From the NCBI GenBank assembly GCA_007922225.1, contig ML679961.1:70660890-70724889 (forward strand): DNA of 64,000 nt. The letters are read 5' to 3'. Shown one piece after another: positions 21,761 through 33,350 of this stretch (its first letter is position 1; the number at the start of each line of letters is the position of its first letter). A program made the translations under genes and the position numbers. The notes below the pieces were generated by a model. That model did not search any database. It was not told where the DNA came from and saw only the letters and a program-made list of their open reading frames with translations. This DNA is from Emydura subglobosa (taxonomy: Eukaryota; Chordata; Testudines; Chelidae).

Positions 21761-23790
21761 CTTTCCCTCTGTATTTTTATTAGTTGTGCATGATGTTCTG
21801 TAATTAAGCATAAACACCCATACTCAAAAATTCATCACAAATCCACTGACATCATCATGAACAAAGAATTCCCATCTGGCACGCAGAAACCTCCCCAGGG
21901 AGACCAATTTCTTCATGTCATATGCCCAGTGTATGGCAAACACCTCCAGCATTCAATGCAGTTTTTGATATATTTAATTGCAGGGCATTCTGCTGACCTG
22001 ACCAATTGGAACAATGCTGCAGTGCATGTATTCCTGAAGCAGATGTTTCATATATTACCTGTACCTTATTCATCAACACAACATATCACCATATGAGATA
22101 ATTATTTTGCAATTACATTGAAATGAACAATATTTCTTTCAAAGGTTTCATTAATTATCCAGGCTTGCCAAAGGGTAGGGATAATGGAATATTTTCCCAC
22201 CATCTCTGCCTCTCATTAATCCCAATGCCCTCCTAACCCAAGATCTATTGGAGAAAGAAATTGACAGTGTTTCCGAAGTGGTAGGATTATATTATCTACT
22301 CTGAGGGAAAAGGTTCCCTAACAAAAGCATATACATTGTTAAAGGCAATTTCCATTCATTTTACATGTTCTTCTTTTAACCAGCACCTCCTTTGTTTTTC
22401 TCTGTTTGAAATATCTGGATTCTATAAAGAACAACCTTCAGTGTAACCCTTTTAAAAGTTATTCCTTCACTAACTCAGGCGCTGCAATTTCTGTGATCTT
22501 GAAGTTCTGTTACTTTAGATTTGCTATTGCTTTTCCCTTTTTTTCCCAGGTGGCAGCCACTGGGTGCTGTTTGGAATTATGAGGCTCTGGCACTTGTGCT
22601 TTCACTTGCAAAGCTCAATTTATTAGCTCTGATAATCTGTCTACTCTGTATCATTCATTTTCTCAGGTCCTCTTCTCCCTGCTGCAGCTCCTTCCTCACG
22701 TTCATCCAAGCAAGCACACGATAATGATGTCTCTTGACACCTTTAGACAGGATTTTCCAAGAATTACTGATGCACCCGAGAAAAAGCTGAGCTCCAGACA
22801 ATATACAACAGGGGTCTGAGTCTGCTTTGTTAGCGATTCAAGTATCCAGTGGCAGAGAGCTTACTTTGGCCAGGTTTTGATTCCCCCTTTTGGAACTTAC
22901 TGCCATTTGCTTGTTCCACTGGAGGCTCTGGGCATCTCCAGCCTAATTTTTTTGCTATTTCAGTGCTTTAAGAGATTTCCAACTGAAAGAAACTGGTATG
23001 CAAGGGAATATTTTATAGCCTTGTTCTCTCCAACTCTCTCTTGGAATGCATGCTTAATACCTCATTGTTTGTATCTCTGGTTCATATCTTCTTCAGATCC
23101 CCTTTCTCTAAGCAAACGCCAACCTTCCCCCCCAAACACAACATTCCTCTTAAGATCCAAATATTTTTCTTTAAAAGAAAAACAAAGAAATAACAATTTT
23201 AAAGGACTTAATGATATTTCAAGAGAGAGAAGCTCAAACAAACCTATAACTGCATGATAGAGGCTGAGGAGAAAGCCATAGGCAGGTATTTATGGAAAAG
23301 GATATACGGTGCCGTTCCATTATCCTCTAGAAATGAAGACTCAAAGCCTGTGAAATTCCCTTCTCACCCCTCCATCTCAATCTAAACCATTCTGACCACA
23401 AAACAAAGCTATTACATGTTGTGAGTCTTGGCATTTTCATCATGTTTCAAATACCTAGAACATGGCTCAAAGGTTTAAGCATAAAGATTTAACGGATTCA
23501 GACCAATGAGTTTTGTGGTCAGTGCATAAAATGAGAATGCCAAGTGCAAAAGAAAAGGGAAAATTGTTTCTCCAAGCACAAAAGAAAAACACTAAAACCC
23601 CTTAGCCCACAAACTTGCCACTTACCAACTCCCTGCCCCACCCATCCATCCCTCATGAACTCCTCTACAAAAATCAAAGGTAGTCCTAGCTCTGTTGCCA
23701 CAAAAAATAAATCCATAATTTAAAAAGAAAAAGGAAGTAATCTGCCACAGTTCACTTTCAAATGATCAGTCTCCCTCTGCATTAGACTGT
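21761..23790. other. Unique 2 kb
   Basis: No repeat or gene is recognised. The longest open frame (22877-23257, plus strand) shows no known motif. Confidence 0.45.
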
Positions 23791-23797
23791 TCTAGAC

Positions 23798-24192
23798 CAG
23801 TGGTTTTCAACCAGGGGTACGCAGACGTCTTCCGGGGGTACCTTAACTCATCTAGATATTTGCTTAGTTGTACAACAGGCTACAAAAAAAGCAATAATGA
23901 AGGCAGTATAAACTAAAAATTCATACAGACAATTACTTGTTCATACTGCTCTATATACTATATACTGAAATGTAAGTACAATATTTATATTTCAATTGAT
24001 TTATTTTATAATTGTATGGTGAAAACGAGAAAGTAAGCAGTTTTTCAGTAATAGTGTGCTGTGACACGTCTGTATTTTTATGACTGATTTTGTAAGCAAG
24101 TAATTTTTTATATGAAATGAAGCTTGGGGGAACGCAAAACAAATCAGACTTTTGAAAGGGGTACAGTAGTCTGGAAAGGCTGAGAGCTACTG
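23798..24192. mobile_element. hAT element, non-autonomous, 8-bp target duplication
   Basis: A 395-bp element with ends CAGTGGTTTTCAACCAGGGG and GGCTGAGAGCTACTG, imperfect inverted repeats of the hAT terminus. The flanking 8-mers TTCTAGAC (23790-23797) and TTCTAGAG (24193-24200) match at 7/8. The internal sequence is AT-rich with no transposase frame. Confidence 0.85.
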
Positions 24193-24200
24193 TTCTAGAG

Positions 24201-24595
24201 GGACAGATCAACATGGCTGCACAGTATGAATAAGATTCCTGAAACAAATGCTGATGGGAGTTAACCAGATTAGAGCAGCTTTGTATTAAAGGCAGCTTTA
24301 CATCAAGCCCTATAGTGAAGGTAAATTGTAAGAAGGAATATTTCAAAAATGTAAAATGGATGCTGTCAAGTAGGTTGGGGAAAGTTTGGTTCACCTTGAA
24401 ATTGCAACAGATTTTAGGGGGAAAGAACTCCAGAGCCTCAATATTTGAAGACACTCCTCCCTATATGAGAAATGTAAAAGGTGTGGGGAGAATGCTTCCA
24501 TTTTTGTGGGTCCACTAGAAAAAAATAAGGAAGCGTATGAGAGATTCCCTACTGGCGCTGCAGCTGTATGACACGAACCTGGTTCCCAACGCTGT
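24201..24595. other. No recognised feature
   Basis: Unassigned sequence between two elements. Confidence 0.4.
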
Positions 24596-24800
24596 GAACT
24601 AGGACTGGTTGAAAATGGCAAGGATTTTTTGCAAAAAATGTCAAGCAAAACAAAAATAAAATCTCAGTTGAAGGAGAGTCTCAGTTTTTCGATGAACCAA
24701 ACGAAAACAATTATTTTGTTTAATTTGTTATAGAAAAAAAGCATTAAGTTTTGGTTTTTGAAAACTGAACATATTTTGAGTTTCATTTTTGGGATCCATC
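24596..24800. mobile_element. AT-rich non-autonomous element, partial
   Basis: Begins AACTAGGACTGGTTGAAAAT and continues with AAAATGTCAAGCAAAAC and TTTGGTTTTTGAAAACTG words shared with 8826-9118 and 27150-27300. The right end is unclear. Confidence 0.4.
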
Positions 24801-24948
24801 CAATGGAAATTAATTCAACTGTACGCTGCATGTTCTGGCTGATCACAGTGACAACTCTGGTGTCGGATAAACAAGTTGCCGGAGAGAGAGAGACCATGCT
24901 GGCTTAAGCTGCATTAGATATACAGTGTGTAAATGGATAGAGACACAT

Positions 24949-25232
24949 AGGATATGTCTAGGCTGCAGCAGGGAAGTGCTATTCCCAGCTAAAAACGGAT
25001 ATGCACATGCTAGCTCTGCTCCAGCTAGCGAGGTAAAAAGGTCAGTGTAGCCGTAGCGGAACAGGCAGCAGCTCAGGCTAGTCTTCTCCGAAGCACAACC
25101 CCATCTGAGTGCACAGTGGGGCCGAGAGTCTAGCTGCTGCCATCACTTTGCCATTTTTAGCTGACTAACCTGGGCAGAGCCAGCATGCGTACATCTGCCC
25201 AAACTGGGAATTACACCTTCCAGCTTTAGTGT
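24949..25232. mobile_element. Long-palindrome MITE
   Basis: The left arm reads AGGATATGTCTAGGCTGCAG and GGGAAGTGCTATTCCCAGCT. The right arm reads GCGTACATCTGCCC, then ACTGGGAATTACACCTTCC, complementary to the left arm. The core has the CAGTGTAGCCGTAGCGG and GCAGCTCAGGCTAG words typical of this reptile MITE. No coding content. Confidence 0.6.
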
Positions 25233-26284
25233 TAGCTGATCGGGGTCCAGCCATGCAACAGACCTACTCGCTGAGGAAAGGCTGTAGGATTGGGCCCTAA
25301 GGGAAGAAGAGTCTCAGAATTTTCAAGCCTTCTGGCACCATCATCAACAAGAGAGAGCCAGGAGCTGAGAGGGATGCTATTGATAGCACAAATCTGTGTG
25401 GATGGAGCACATTCCTCTGAGGCTTTCCAAACACATACACCCTCATTCATCATGGATGGCCACCCAGTAGCTGGAAGGGGGTGAAGATACAGAACCTCTG
25501 GAGAAAAACAATGCACCATGAACCAGACAGTACATGGAAGCATTCAACGTTAACAAGATGGTGGGAGATAGGATGATTCTGTCTTTTCCTGACAGTAAAA
25601 TGAAAACTTCATTTCCAGGAGAAAGGCAGCTTTTACAACCCCACAGCATCTAAAAAAGGTGTAATGCCTTCCTAACACTCAAATCCTTCAGGAGACAGTC
25701 AACTATAACACACCACTTTTTTTATGTGTGTGTGTGTGCGGTGCAGAATAGAAAATGCTCGAGAGAGTGTTCACTGGACGAAAATATATGTATAACTACC
25801 AAGAAACTTATTAGCAACCACAGCATGTGGTGAAAAGAAAAGATGAGGTCATGTTTTTCCCCAGCTAAAGCTCAGTTGTACAGCACCTTATGGCAGTTCT
25901 GCGCTGCATGGCATTTAGTGAAATTCCAGTATGCAAGAGGGATTGGGGGGGGGGGGGGGGCGGGAAGGAGGAGGAAGGGCTGTTTATTTCCTGTTGTTAC
26001 TTTCTCATGGCAGCATTCTTGAGAACTCTTGCCAGTTTACATTACTAGCACATGTCTCCCATTCTCAACTGTTTTTCATTAGTTCTTCTTCACTTTTTCT
26101 TTCCACCCCATCCCAGAATTTGCTGTTCTGTCCTTCTTTGTTCAATGGCTTAAATAACTGGAAAACCCAGGAGTGTAATAGAAGACAGAAAGCGTGGAAC
26201 TGGAAAGTTAGTTTGGTTAATGTTGCATTATAAATTACACCACACATATACATAGCACAGTGAGATGCCCCTGCTAATTCTCCA
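25233..26284. other. Unique sequence with G-run
   Basis: No gene. It includes a (TG)n tract at about 25727-25739 and a 16-base G run at 25945-25960 followed by CGGGAAGGAGGAGGAAGGG, able to form a G-quadruplex. Confidence 0.45.
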
Positions 26285-26480
26285 GCAGCATCAAATGAAC
26301 CCAGTTCCTAAAGTTCAGAGAAGCTCAAAGCACTTTTCAAAGATGGGCAATTACGATTATGCCTATTTTACAGATGGAGAAACAGTGTCTTGCTCATGGT
26401 CACAGAGTATTAGTGAAAGAGTCGCTCTTCTGGTCTCACAACACCCAGACTCTAGAGCTAATCACCTGTTGTACAGTTAA
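26285..26480 (+). mobile_element. MIR/CORE-SINE fragment
   Basis: Contains CTATTTTACAGATGGAGAAA, TCTTGCTCATGGTCACAGAG and CAACACCCAGACTCTAGAGC in MIR sense order. Diverged. Confidence 0.65.
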
Positions 26481-26717
26481 AGCTAGAGAAGTAAGTTTTG
26501 GGGGGCTACAACAGCAGAGGCAGGGAGTGATGCAATGCAAATCTTTTGGAGGCGAGTGAAAAACCCAGCAATTCTGAGCTGGTGAACAGAAGCGGTGCAG
26601 AAATCATCAAAAGAACTATGCTCCCATTGAAATAAGTTGCAAAAATCCAACTTACAGTACTGCCGTGGAAGCAGAACTGAGTCCCCAAAGAACATTTGTC
26701 TATACATACAATGAAAC

Positions 26718-26930
26718 CTTTTGGCCCACATTTTCAAAAATGACTAATGACTCTCCATATTTGGGTGCCCAACTTGAGATACTTTGAAGAGATCTGATTT
26801 TCAAAAAATGCTGAGCACCATCTCTCTGAAGATCCTGCCCCTTAAGTGGTCTCAAGTTGGGCACACAGATGTGGAAGTACCCAAAAATCATGAGACACTT
26901 TTGAAAATGTGGGCTTTTTGTCTTGCTCAT
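26718..26930. mobile_element. Nested palindromic MITE
   Basis: The outer arms GGCCCACATTTTCAAAAATG and CACTTTTGAAAATGTGGGC are near-perfect inverted repeats. Inside, GGGTGCCCAACTTGAGA (about 26764) is complementary to TCTCAAGTTGGGCAC (about 26849). The element folds almost completely on itself. No coding potential; class unknown. Confidence 0.65.
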
Positions 26931-27149
26931 CCAGCCCATATTTTATACCCTGCCCTCTCCATCCCTTAAGGCACCACATCAGAACAAATACCTTATTTTA
27001 ATACCCAGATTTCAAAACTCATGTTCTCTGTGCATGTGCTTATAACACATGAAGCTTGACACCAAAAACTGTTTTCTTAGCAATTTATTTTCCCTCCATT
27101 ATGCTGATTTATTCATTTGTGTGGTCTACTCCAGAGAGTAGAAAAGAAA

Positions 27150-28075
27150 AGCTAAATTGATTTTTTCGTTCACTAGCTGAATGAAAAAATGTCAACACAT
27201 TTTTTGTTTTATGTAGACCCGAAACAAAGACTTTTTAGTTTCCTCAGCAAAACAAAACACTGGAAAAAAAATTTGGGTCATCTGAAACCAAGAAATTTTG
27301 TTTTGGGGTATGGACAAAAAGGAGCAGGAGCTGACCCCTTTTATACCATAGTAGGCCAGTGCTTAGGATTCTCACCTAGGATGGGGGGACCCAAGTTTCA
27401 ATCTCTGCTCTGGGGCAGGGACTTGAACTGTGGTCTTCCCACTCCCAGGAGAGTGGTCTAACCATCAGGCTATTGGCTATTCTGCAGTAGGTTTCTCTAG
27501 ATCTCTCCTGTTCCACTTCATATAAACAATTAAATCTTCAGGGGAGAAGGGACTGGAATTCAGGTGTCCACCCTTTCATGTGAATTCCCTAACCACCAGG
27601 CTACAGAGTGATTCTCAGTCTCTTTCTCTGGCCCAATTAATAGTTAAGTATTTATACAAAAAGCAACAGCTTCAGCAGGAGAGACTGGAAGAGACCTACC
27701 TCAAAACACACTATACTTGTTAGTTAGAGTGCTCACCCGGGCTAGGGAAAATTATGGAAATCTGGTGTTCAAATCCTTGCTCCAAATCAGGCAGAGTGAG
27801 GTCCTGAAGGTGGGTATCCCACATCCCAGGTGAGTGTTCTGCCCAATGAGCTCTAGGGCAAAAAGGTGGCAGCATTGGCACCACCACCACCTGCTCCTCT
27901 TTGGTTGTGTGAATGGTGCCCATGTCCCCTTACGAATCTAACCTGAACAATTTAGTTTTGGCCAGCGCTATTTGGCAAATTTGACATGAGTTTGTGAATA
28001 ACTTTGGGTCGGCCAAAACTGCATTTTTGGGGAGAATAAACATGTAGTCTGAAAAAAATTCTCCCAGCTCTACTA
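27150..28075. mobile_element. Mosaic element with AT-rich ends and tRNA-like blocks
   Basis: The outer parts (27150-27300 and 27950-28075) have the A/T-rich words of the family at 8826-9118 and end in CCCAGCTCTAC. The middle (27340-27900) holds several blocks resembling tRNA-derived sequence: CTTAGGATTCTCACCTAGG then AGTTTCAATCTCTGCTC; CCCTAACCACCAGGCTACAG; TTAGAGTGCTCACCCGGG then GTGTTCAAATCCTTGCTCC. The last pair resembles A- and B-box promoter positions. It may be one composite family or nested insertions. No protein. Confidence 0.45.
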
Positions 28076-29995
28076 GATTTATTATTATAGGGTCACCCCT
28101 CACAAGTGGGGCTGTGCATCCTGTTTTGTTTTTAATAGGGTTGCCTGTGAATTCTTACTGCACAAGAGCGTGGTTTCACTGCTGCCTGGCCCATTTTCTC
28201 CCTAATTTGTATTGTTTTGATATTTCCCCCCCACACTTGCAATAAATGTCACATTCTGCACTTCAGCATTTTGCACCGTGCTGGAAACAATGAGAATGGC
28301 AAAGAGCACTACACTGCCCACAAGAGAGTGAGCAATCCTGACTGAGGAAGGGTGTGAACGAAAAGGAGTCTATTGGCCTGAAAACATTAGCTTTTAAGAG
28401 AGCTCAGCTCTTGTCTAAACCATTCCACGAGACTTATGGTCTATGGCAGGCAGAATATGGTCTAATTAGGCAGGGCTTGGTCTCAACAAACCACAAGAGG
28501 AAAAAAAACCCAAAAACATTCAGTTGCATGAACTCTCTGCTGAATTATTTGTTTTGGACACATACAGAAATCAGGCTCCCAATAATATCAGCACAGTTCT
28601 GCCCAGCCACGAAAGCAGGTAACTCTCTTAAAAGTCTATACTCTTTATGAACTCTAGATGAAGCCAAAACTTTAAAAGATCTTCAGAAAGTTACTTCCAG
28701 ATGCTGTAAGCTGAGCAGAGCTCCTTCAGAGGGGAAATCTCTTTTTTGGCTCACCTGGGAAAAACTGCTGCCTACCAATCCATCATTAGTTAAGTTAGCA
28801 CTAGCGTCTGGCTACCAGTTGGCAAGATACAGCTGTCTGCATACAGATAAGGCAAGGACTATAAAGAAGTAATTTAAACCAGCTGAGAAATGTTCTCAGG
28901 TGCATGGGAAGTCAGCCCAGGAATCAGGAGAAGGATGTGGGTTCATGAGGCTTGCATCAAACTCACTTTTTTGCAAATGTGCAGCCCAAACCATGCTTTA
29001 GAGCCCAGATGGTGGCAGAGGGCTTAAATCTTGGAGATTTTGCAATCAGAAGCTACTCAAACAGAACTACTTATTCAGCTCAAAGATGTCTAACTGAAGA
29101 GTCAGATGCCTCCTGTAACTTGAAATAAGCAACTCTGAGTCCCATGATAGATGAAAAGGTGGAAATGGCGTGGCTGGCCATCAAGTATGCCCTACAACAT
29201 ATTTGCCAGAACCTCAAGAGTCGGATATATGATGCTAAAGCACCAGCCCCAACCCTCAATATGGGAGAAGTGGCATCACTTAAGGAAAAGAAATAGCTTG
29301 GGATCGGTAAAAGGGATGCAGAAGATTGAAGGACTGGCTTTCATCACTGCAGAGGAGAAATAACTTGCTATGCTCAACCAGCAGACAGATAACAGTTCCC
29401 TCTGCTCTCTCTTAAGAGTTAATTTGCTAAGTCAGACAAACTAGTGTGCTCTCTAGCAGGTTGTCTTCTTTCAGATGAGCACGTGTCTGCCCAACGATGA
29501 AAGAAGAAACACCTCATAAAAAAATCATGCACAGCAACAGCATAGCTCCAGACTCTGGGTTAAAACCCAGTAGGCCATTTTCCACCACACTGCAATCAGC
29601 AAACCCAAATTGTGCAAGGAACTCTTGAAGGAAAACACTGAGACCCTAGCTGAAAGGAAACAAGGTGCTAGGCTTCAGGGACCAACAAAAGGAACAGAAA
29701 AAAACAGCAAAGCAAATTCAGAAAGGCCTGATTCACAACACCTAACTGGCTTGTTAGCATTTGGAGAGAAAACCATGAGAAGTATTTTTGAGACATTCCC
29801 ATGTGGTTAGACACAAACAAGAATCTTATATTCTGAGCTATAATATTTTAGCTTTTCCCGGGACAGTTTTGTCCTATATGCAAATAACAAAAGTACACAT
29901 ATCTTTACTGTTACCTTGGGAATAAAAGAGAGAGCGCTTCCAGGAAGACGTTCTCTGTAAGGGGCCCTCAACTCTGGAATGCATTTACTGAACTT
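28076..29995. other. Unique 1.9 kb upstream of CR1
   Basis: No repeat or gene recognised. Confidence 0.4.
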
Positions 29996-30809
29996 GCTGA
30001 TCTCCAGAACACACAGCAAAGCCCATCAAAAACATCACAATAAAGATAATGGATTTCAAGAAGGCAGACTTTAGCAAACTCAGGGAGTTGGTAGGTAAGA
30101 TCCCATGGGAAGCAAGTCTAAGGGGAAAAACAGTTCAAGAGAGCTGGCAGTTTTTCAAATAGACATTATTAAAGGCACAAGAGCAAACTATCCCACTGCA
30201 TAGGAAAGATAGGAAGTATGGCAAGAGACCACCCTAGCTGAACCAGGAAATCTTCATCGATCTGAAATCCAAAAAAAGGAGTCACTCAGCCAAATTACAA
30301 AGGATGACTATAAACAAATAACACAAGTATGCAGGGACAAAATTAGAAAGGCCAAAGCACAAATGAGATTAAATTAGCTAGAGACATAAAGGGTACAAGA
30401 AAACATTCTACAAATACAATAGAAGCAAGAGGAAGACCACGGATAGCATAGGCCCATTACTCAATGAGGGGGGAAAAACAATAATAGAAAATGTAGGGAA
30501 ATAGAAAATGACAGAAGTGCTAAATGATTTTTTTTTGTTTTAATTTTCACCGGAAAGGTTGGTAGCAATTGGACGTCAAACATAGTGAATGCCAGTGAAA
30601 ATGAGGTAGGATTAGAGACTAAAATAGGAAGAGAGCAAGTTAAAAATTACTTAGACAAGTTAGAAGTCTTCAAGTCACCAGGGCCGGATGAAATACATCC
30701 TAGAATATGAAAGGCGCCGACTGAGGATATATCTGAGCCATTAGCAATTATCTTCAAAAAGTCATGGAAGACGAGAGAGATTCCAGAGAACTGTAAAAAG
30801 ACAAATATA

Positions 30810-32040
30810 GTGCCAATCTATAAAAAGGGGAATAAGGACAACCCAGGGAATTACAGACCAGTTAGATTAACTTCAGTACTCGGAAAGATAATGGAGCAAA
30901 TAATTAAACAATCAATTTGCAAACACCAAGAAGATAATAAGGTGATAAATAACAGTCAGCATGGATTTGTCAAGAACAAATCATGTCAAACCAACCTGAT
31001 AGCTTTCTTTGACAGGGTAATAAGCATTGTTATAGGGGAGAAGTGGTAGATATGGTATATCTTGACTTTAGTAAGGCTTTTGATACTGTATCGTCTGACC
31101 TTCTCATAAACAAACTAGGGAAATACAACCTAGATGGAGCTACTATAAATGTGAGTTTGTAAATGGTTGGAAAACCATTCTCAGAGTAGTTATCAGTGGT
31201 TCACAGTCAAGTTGGAAAGGCATACTAAGTGGGGTCCTGCAGGGTTCAGTTCTGGGTCTAGTTTTGTTCAATATCTTCATTAATGATTTAGATAATAGCA
31301 TAGAGAGTATGCTTATAAAGTTTGCGAAGGATATCAAGCTGGGAGGGGTTGCAAGTGCTTTGGAGGATAGGATTAAAATTCAAAATGATCTGAACAAAAT
31401 GGAGAAATGATTTGAGGTAAACAGGATGAAATTCAACAAAGACAATGCAAAGTACTCCACTTAGGAAGGAACTATCAGTTGCACACATACAAAATGGGAA
31501 ATTACTGCTTAGGAAAGAGTACTGCAGAAAGGAATCTTGGTGTCATAGTGGATCACAAACTAAATGAGTCAATAGTGTAACACTTTAGCAAAAAAAGAAA
31601 GAAAGAAAGCAAACATTCTGGGATGTATTAGCAGGAGTTTTGTAAGCAAGACATGAGAAGTAATTCTTCTGCTCTTCTCCATACTGATTAGGCCTCAGAT
31701 GGAATAGTGTGTCCAGTTCTGGGCACCACATTTTAGGAAAGATGTGGGCAAATTGGAGAAAGTCCAGAGAAGAGCAACAAAAATGACTGAAGGTCTAGAA
31801 AACATGACCTATGTGGGAAGATTGAAAAAATTGGGTTTGTTTAATTTGGAGAAGAAAAGACTGAGGGGGGAGATGATAACAGTTTTCAAGTACATAAAAG
31901 GTTGTTACAAGGAGGAAGGAGAAAAATTGTTCTCATTAACCTCTGAGGATAGGACAAGAAGCAATGGGCTTAAATTGCAGCAAGGCAAGGGTGGTTTATG
32001 TTGGACATTAGGAAAAACTTCCTAACTGTCAAGGTAATTA
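30810..32040 (+). pseudogene. CR1 reverse transcriptase, frameshifted
   Basis: Reads MPIYKKGNKDNPGNYRPVRL, then LGKIMEQIIKQSI and INNSQHGFVKNKSCQTNLIA in the first frame. After a shift near 31035 it gives VVDMVYLDFSKAFDTV (a catalytic aspartate block). The GVPQGS motif appears as GVLQGSVLG (about 31230), and the FADD box is FAKD (31321-31332), losing one catalytic aspartate. The C-terminus KLEKVQRRATKM and LGLFNLEKKRLRGEMITVFK is intact at 31744-31900. Later frames hold further stops. No active enzyme is possible. Confidence 0.85.
31590..31610. repeat. (AAAG)n tract
   Basis: Short A- and AAAG-repeat inside the CR1 coding region, an expansion that disrupts the frame. Confidence 0.8.
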
Positions 32041-32190
32041 ATCACTGGAATAAATTGCCTAGAGAGATTGTGGAATCTCCATCACTGGAGATTTTGAAGA
32101 GCAGGTTAGGCAAACACCTGCCAGGGATGGTCTAAATAATACTGTCCTGCCATAAATGCAGGGGACAGGACTAGAAGACCTATGATTGTA

Positions 32191-33254
32191 CTTGGGTTTT
32201 GAGGAGTAAAGGGCACACTTAGGGCTAGCATATGCTGATCTCATAGTTCTGGTTGGTCACTGTGATTATGGAGAGGTTTGTAGGGGTTTTATTGGGTTTT
32301 TTTAAGGAACACAGGGACAATGTTTAAAAGGCATATTCTGGGGATTTTAAAAACCATCAAACGTGATGTATCCTGTACCATCAATTAGTACATTGGAAGG
32401 TACAACTCCTACCCTAATCAGGTATCTCAGAGCCAAACCGAGCTCAGCCAGACCTGCAGACTGGGGCCATTGTATGCAGTTTTCACAGAAGATGATTACA
32501 TTTGAAGGCTTACTTTTTAGTAAAAAACACAGACATGTACCTTGTTCACATAACCAGACAGATTTACATAGACATTGAAGAAGACTATGTTTATGATCAC
32601 TAGTAAAGAGATAAACAAATACCATAAAAATCCTTGGTTATTCCTTCAAATGTTAATAACAGTTTTGCTTCAATGCTAAACTTTCTGTTTGCTTCAGCTA
32701 CATTTATACCCATCAATATTTTAGCAACTGAGGTTGCCAGCGGGAAATTAAACAATTAATATTAAGCAAATATTGGAAACCATGAATTTTGAACTTCAGT
32801 GCACATATTCATATAAGAAACCTGACCCTAAGAATTATGCTCATCTAGTCAAGGAACACAAATAGTATCAGGTGACCTATATGTCTAAATCAAAACTAAA
32901 TGACAGCTGAATTTTCATGCATCGCCTATTAAATACTCACAGTGAACTGCTTGTAGACAGTCAACAGACCACAAATTAGCCAAAGATAGTTGTGAATCAT
33001 TTTAAATAAATACAGTTGAGAAATTTGCAAGCTATTTGTGGACAATAGCCAATAGAAAAACAGACAAAATTCATTAAATACATTTTTTGCTGCAAATTCT
33101 TCACCCAGTTTTAGTAACAACATTTACAATTTTGCATGCTGAGATAGGTAATTAAATCAAGGGTCAAGAAGGTAATTTGTCTCTCTCCTCATCCTCTTGA
33201 ATAGTATTGCACAATAAAACAGGTGTTTATGGTAATGCTTTTTGTTCTTCAAAT
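32191..33254. other. Unique sequence, AT-rich
   Basis: No repeat or gene recognised. Confidence 0.4.
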
Positions 33255-33350
33255 TTTGCCTCTCTAAAGTCATCAAGTATTGATGACTGATGGAGGCAGG
33301 AAGATAGACTTGATGGACAGCTGGTCTGACCCATTCTGGCAACTCTCAAA
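33255..33350 (+). mobile_element. CR1 3' end fragment
   Basis: TTGATGGACAGCTGGTCTGA followed by CCCATTCTGGCAACTCTCAA resembles the extreme 3' end of a CR1 subfamily. Very short. Confidence 0.5.

Larger units (their letters stand above)
30000..32190 (+). mobile_element. CR1 LINE, 5'-truncated, longest copy
   Basis: Non-LTR retrotransposon on the plus strand. The segment upstream of the RT (30050-30380; TTCAAGAAGGCAGACTTTAG, CAGGAAATCTTCATCGATC) matches the linker after the CR1 endonuclease. RT and C-terminal parts fill 30800-32040, and the 3' tail ends with GACAGGACTAGAAGACCTAT near 32190. The endonuclease domain itself is missing and the ATTCTATG-type terminal repeat is not obvious. CR1 abundance is a hallmark of turtles and other reptiles and birds. 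Confidence 0.85.

Noticed and set aside
22877..23257. 126-codon open frame as a possible exon or small gene
   Set aside because: Low-complexity hydrophobic sequence with no motif, no splice-site support and no relation to a known family.
27715..27790. Possible tRNA gene
   Set aside because: A- and B-box-like words are present, but no cloverleaf can be drawn and similar blocks recur nearby inside a repeat.
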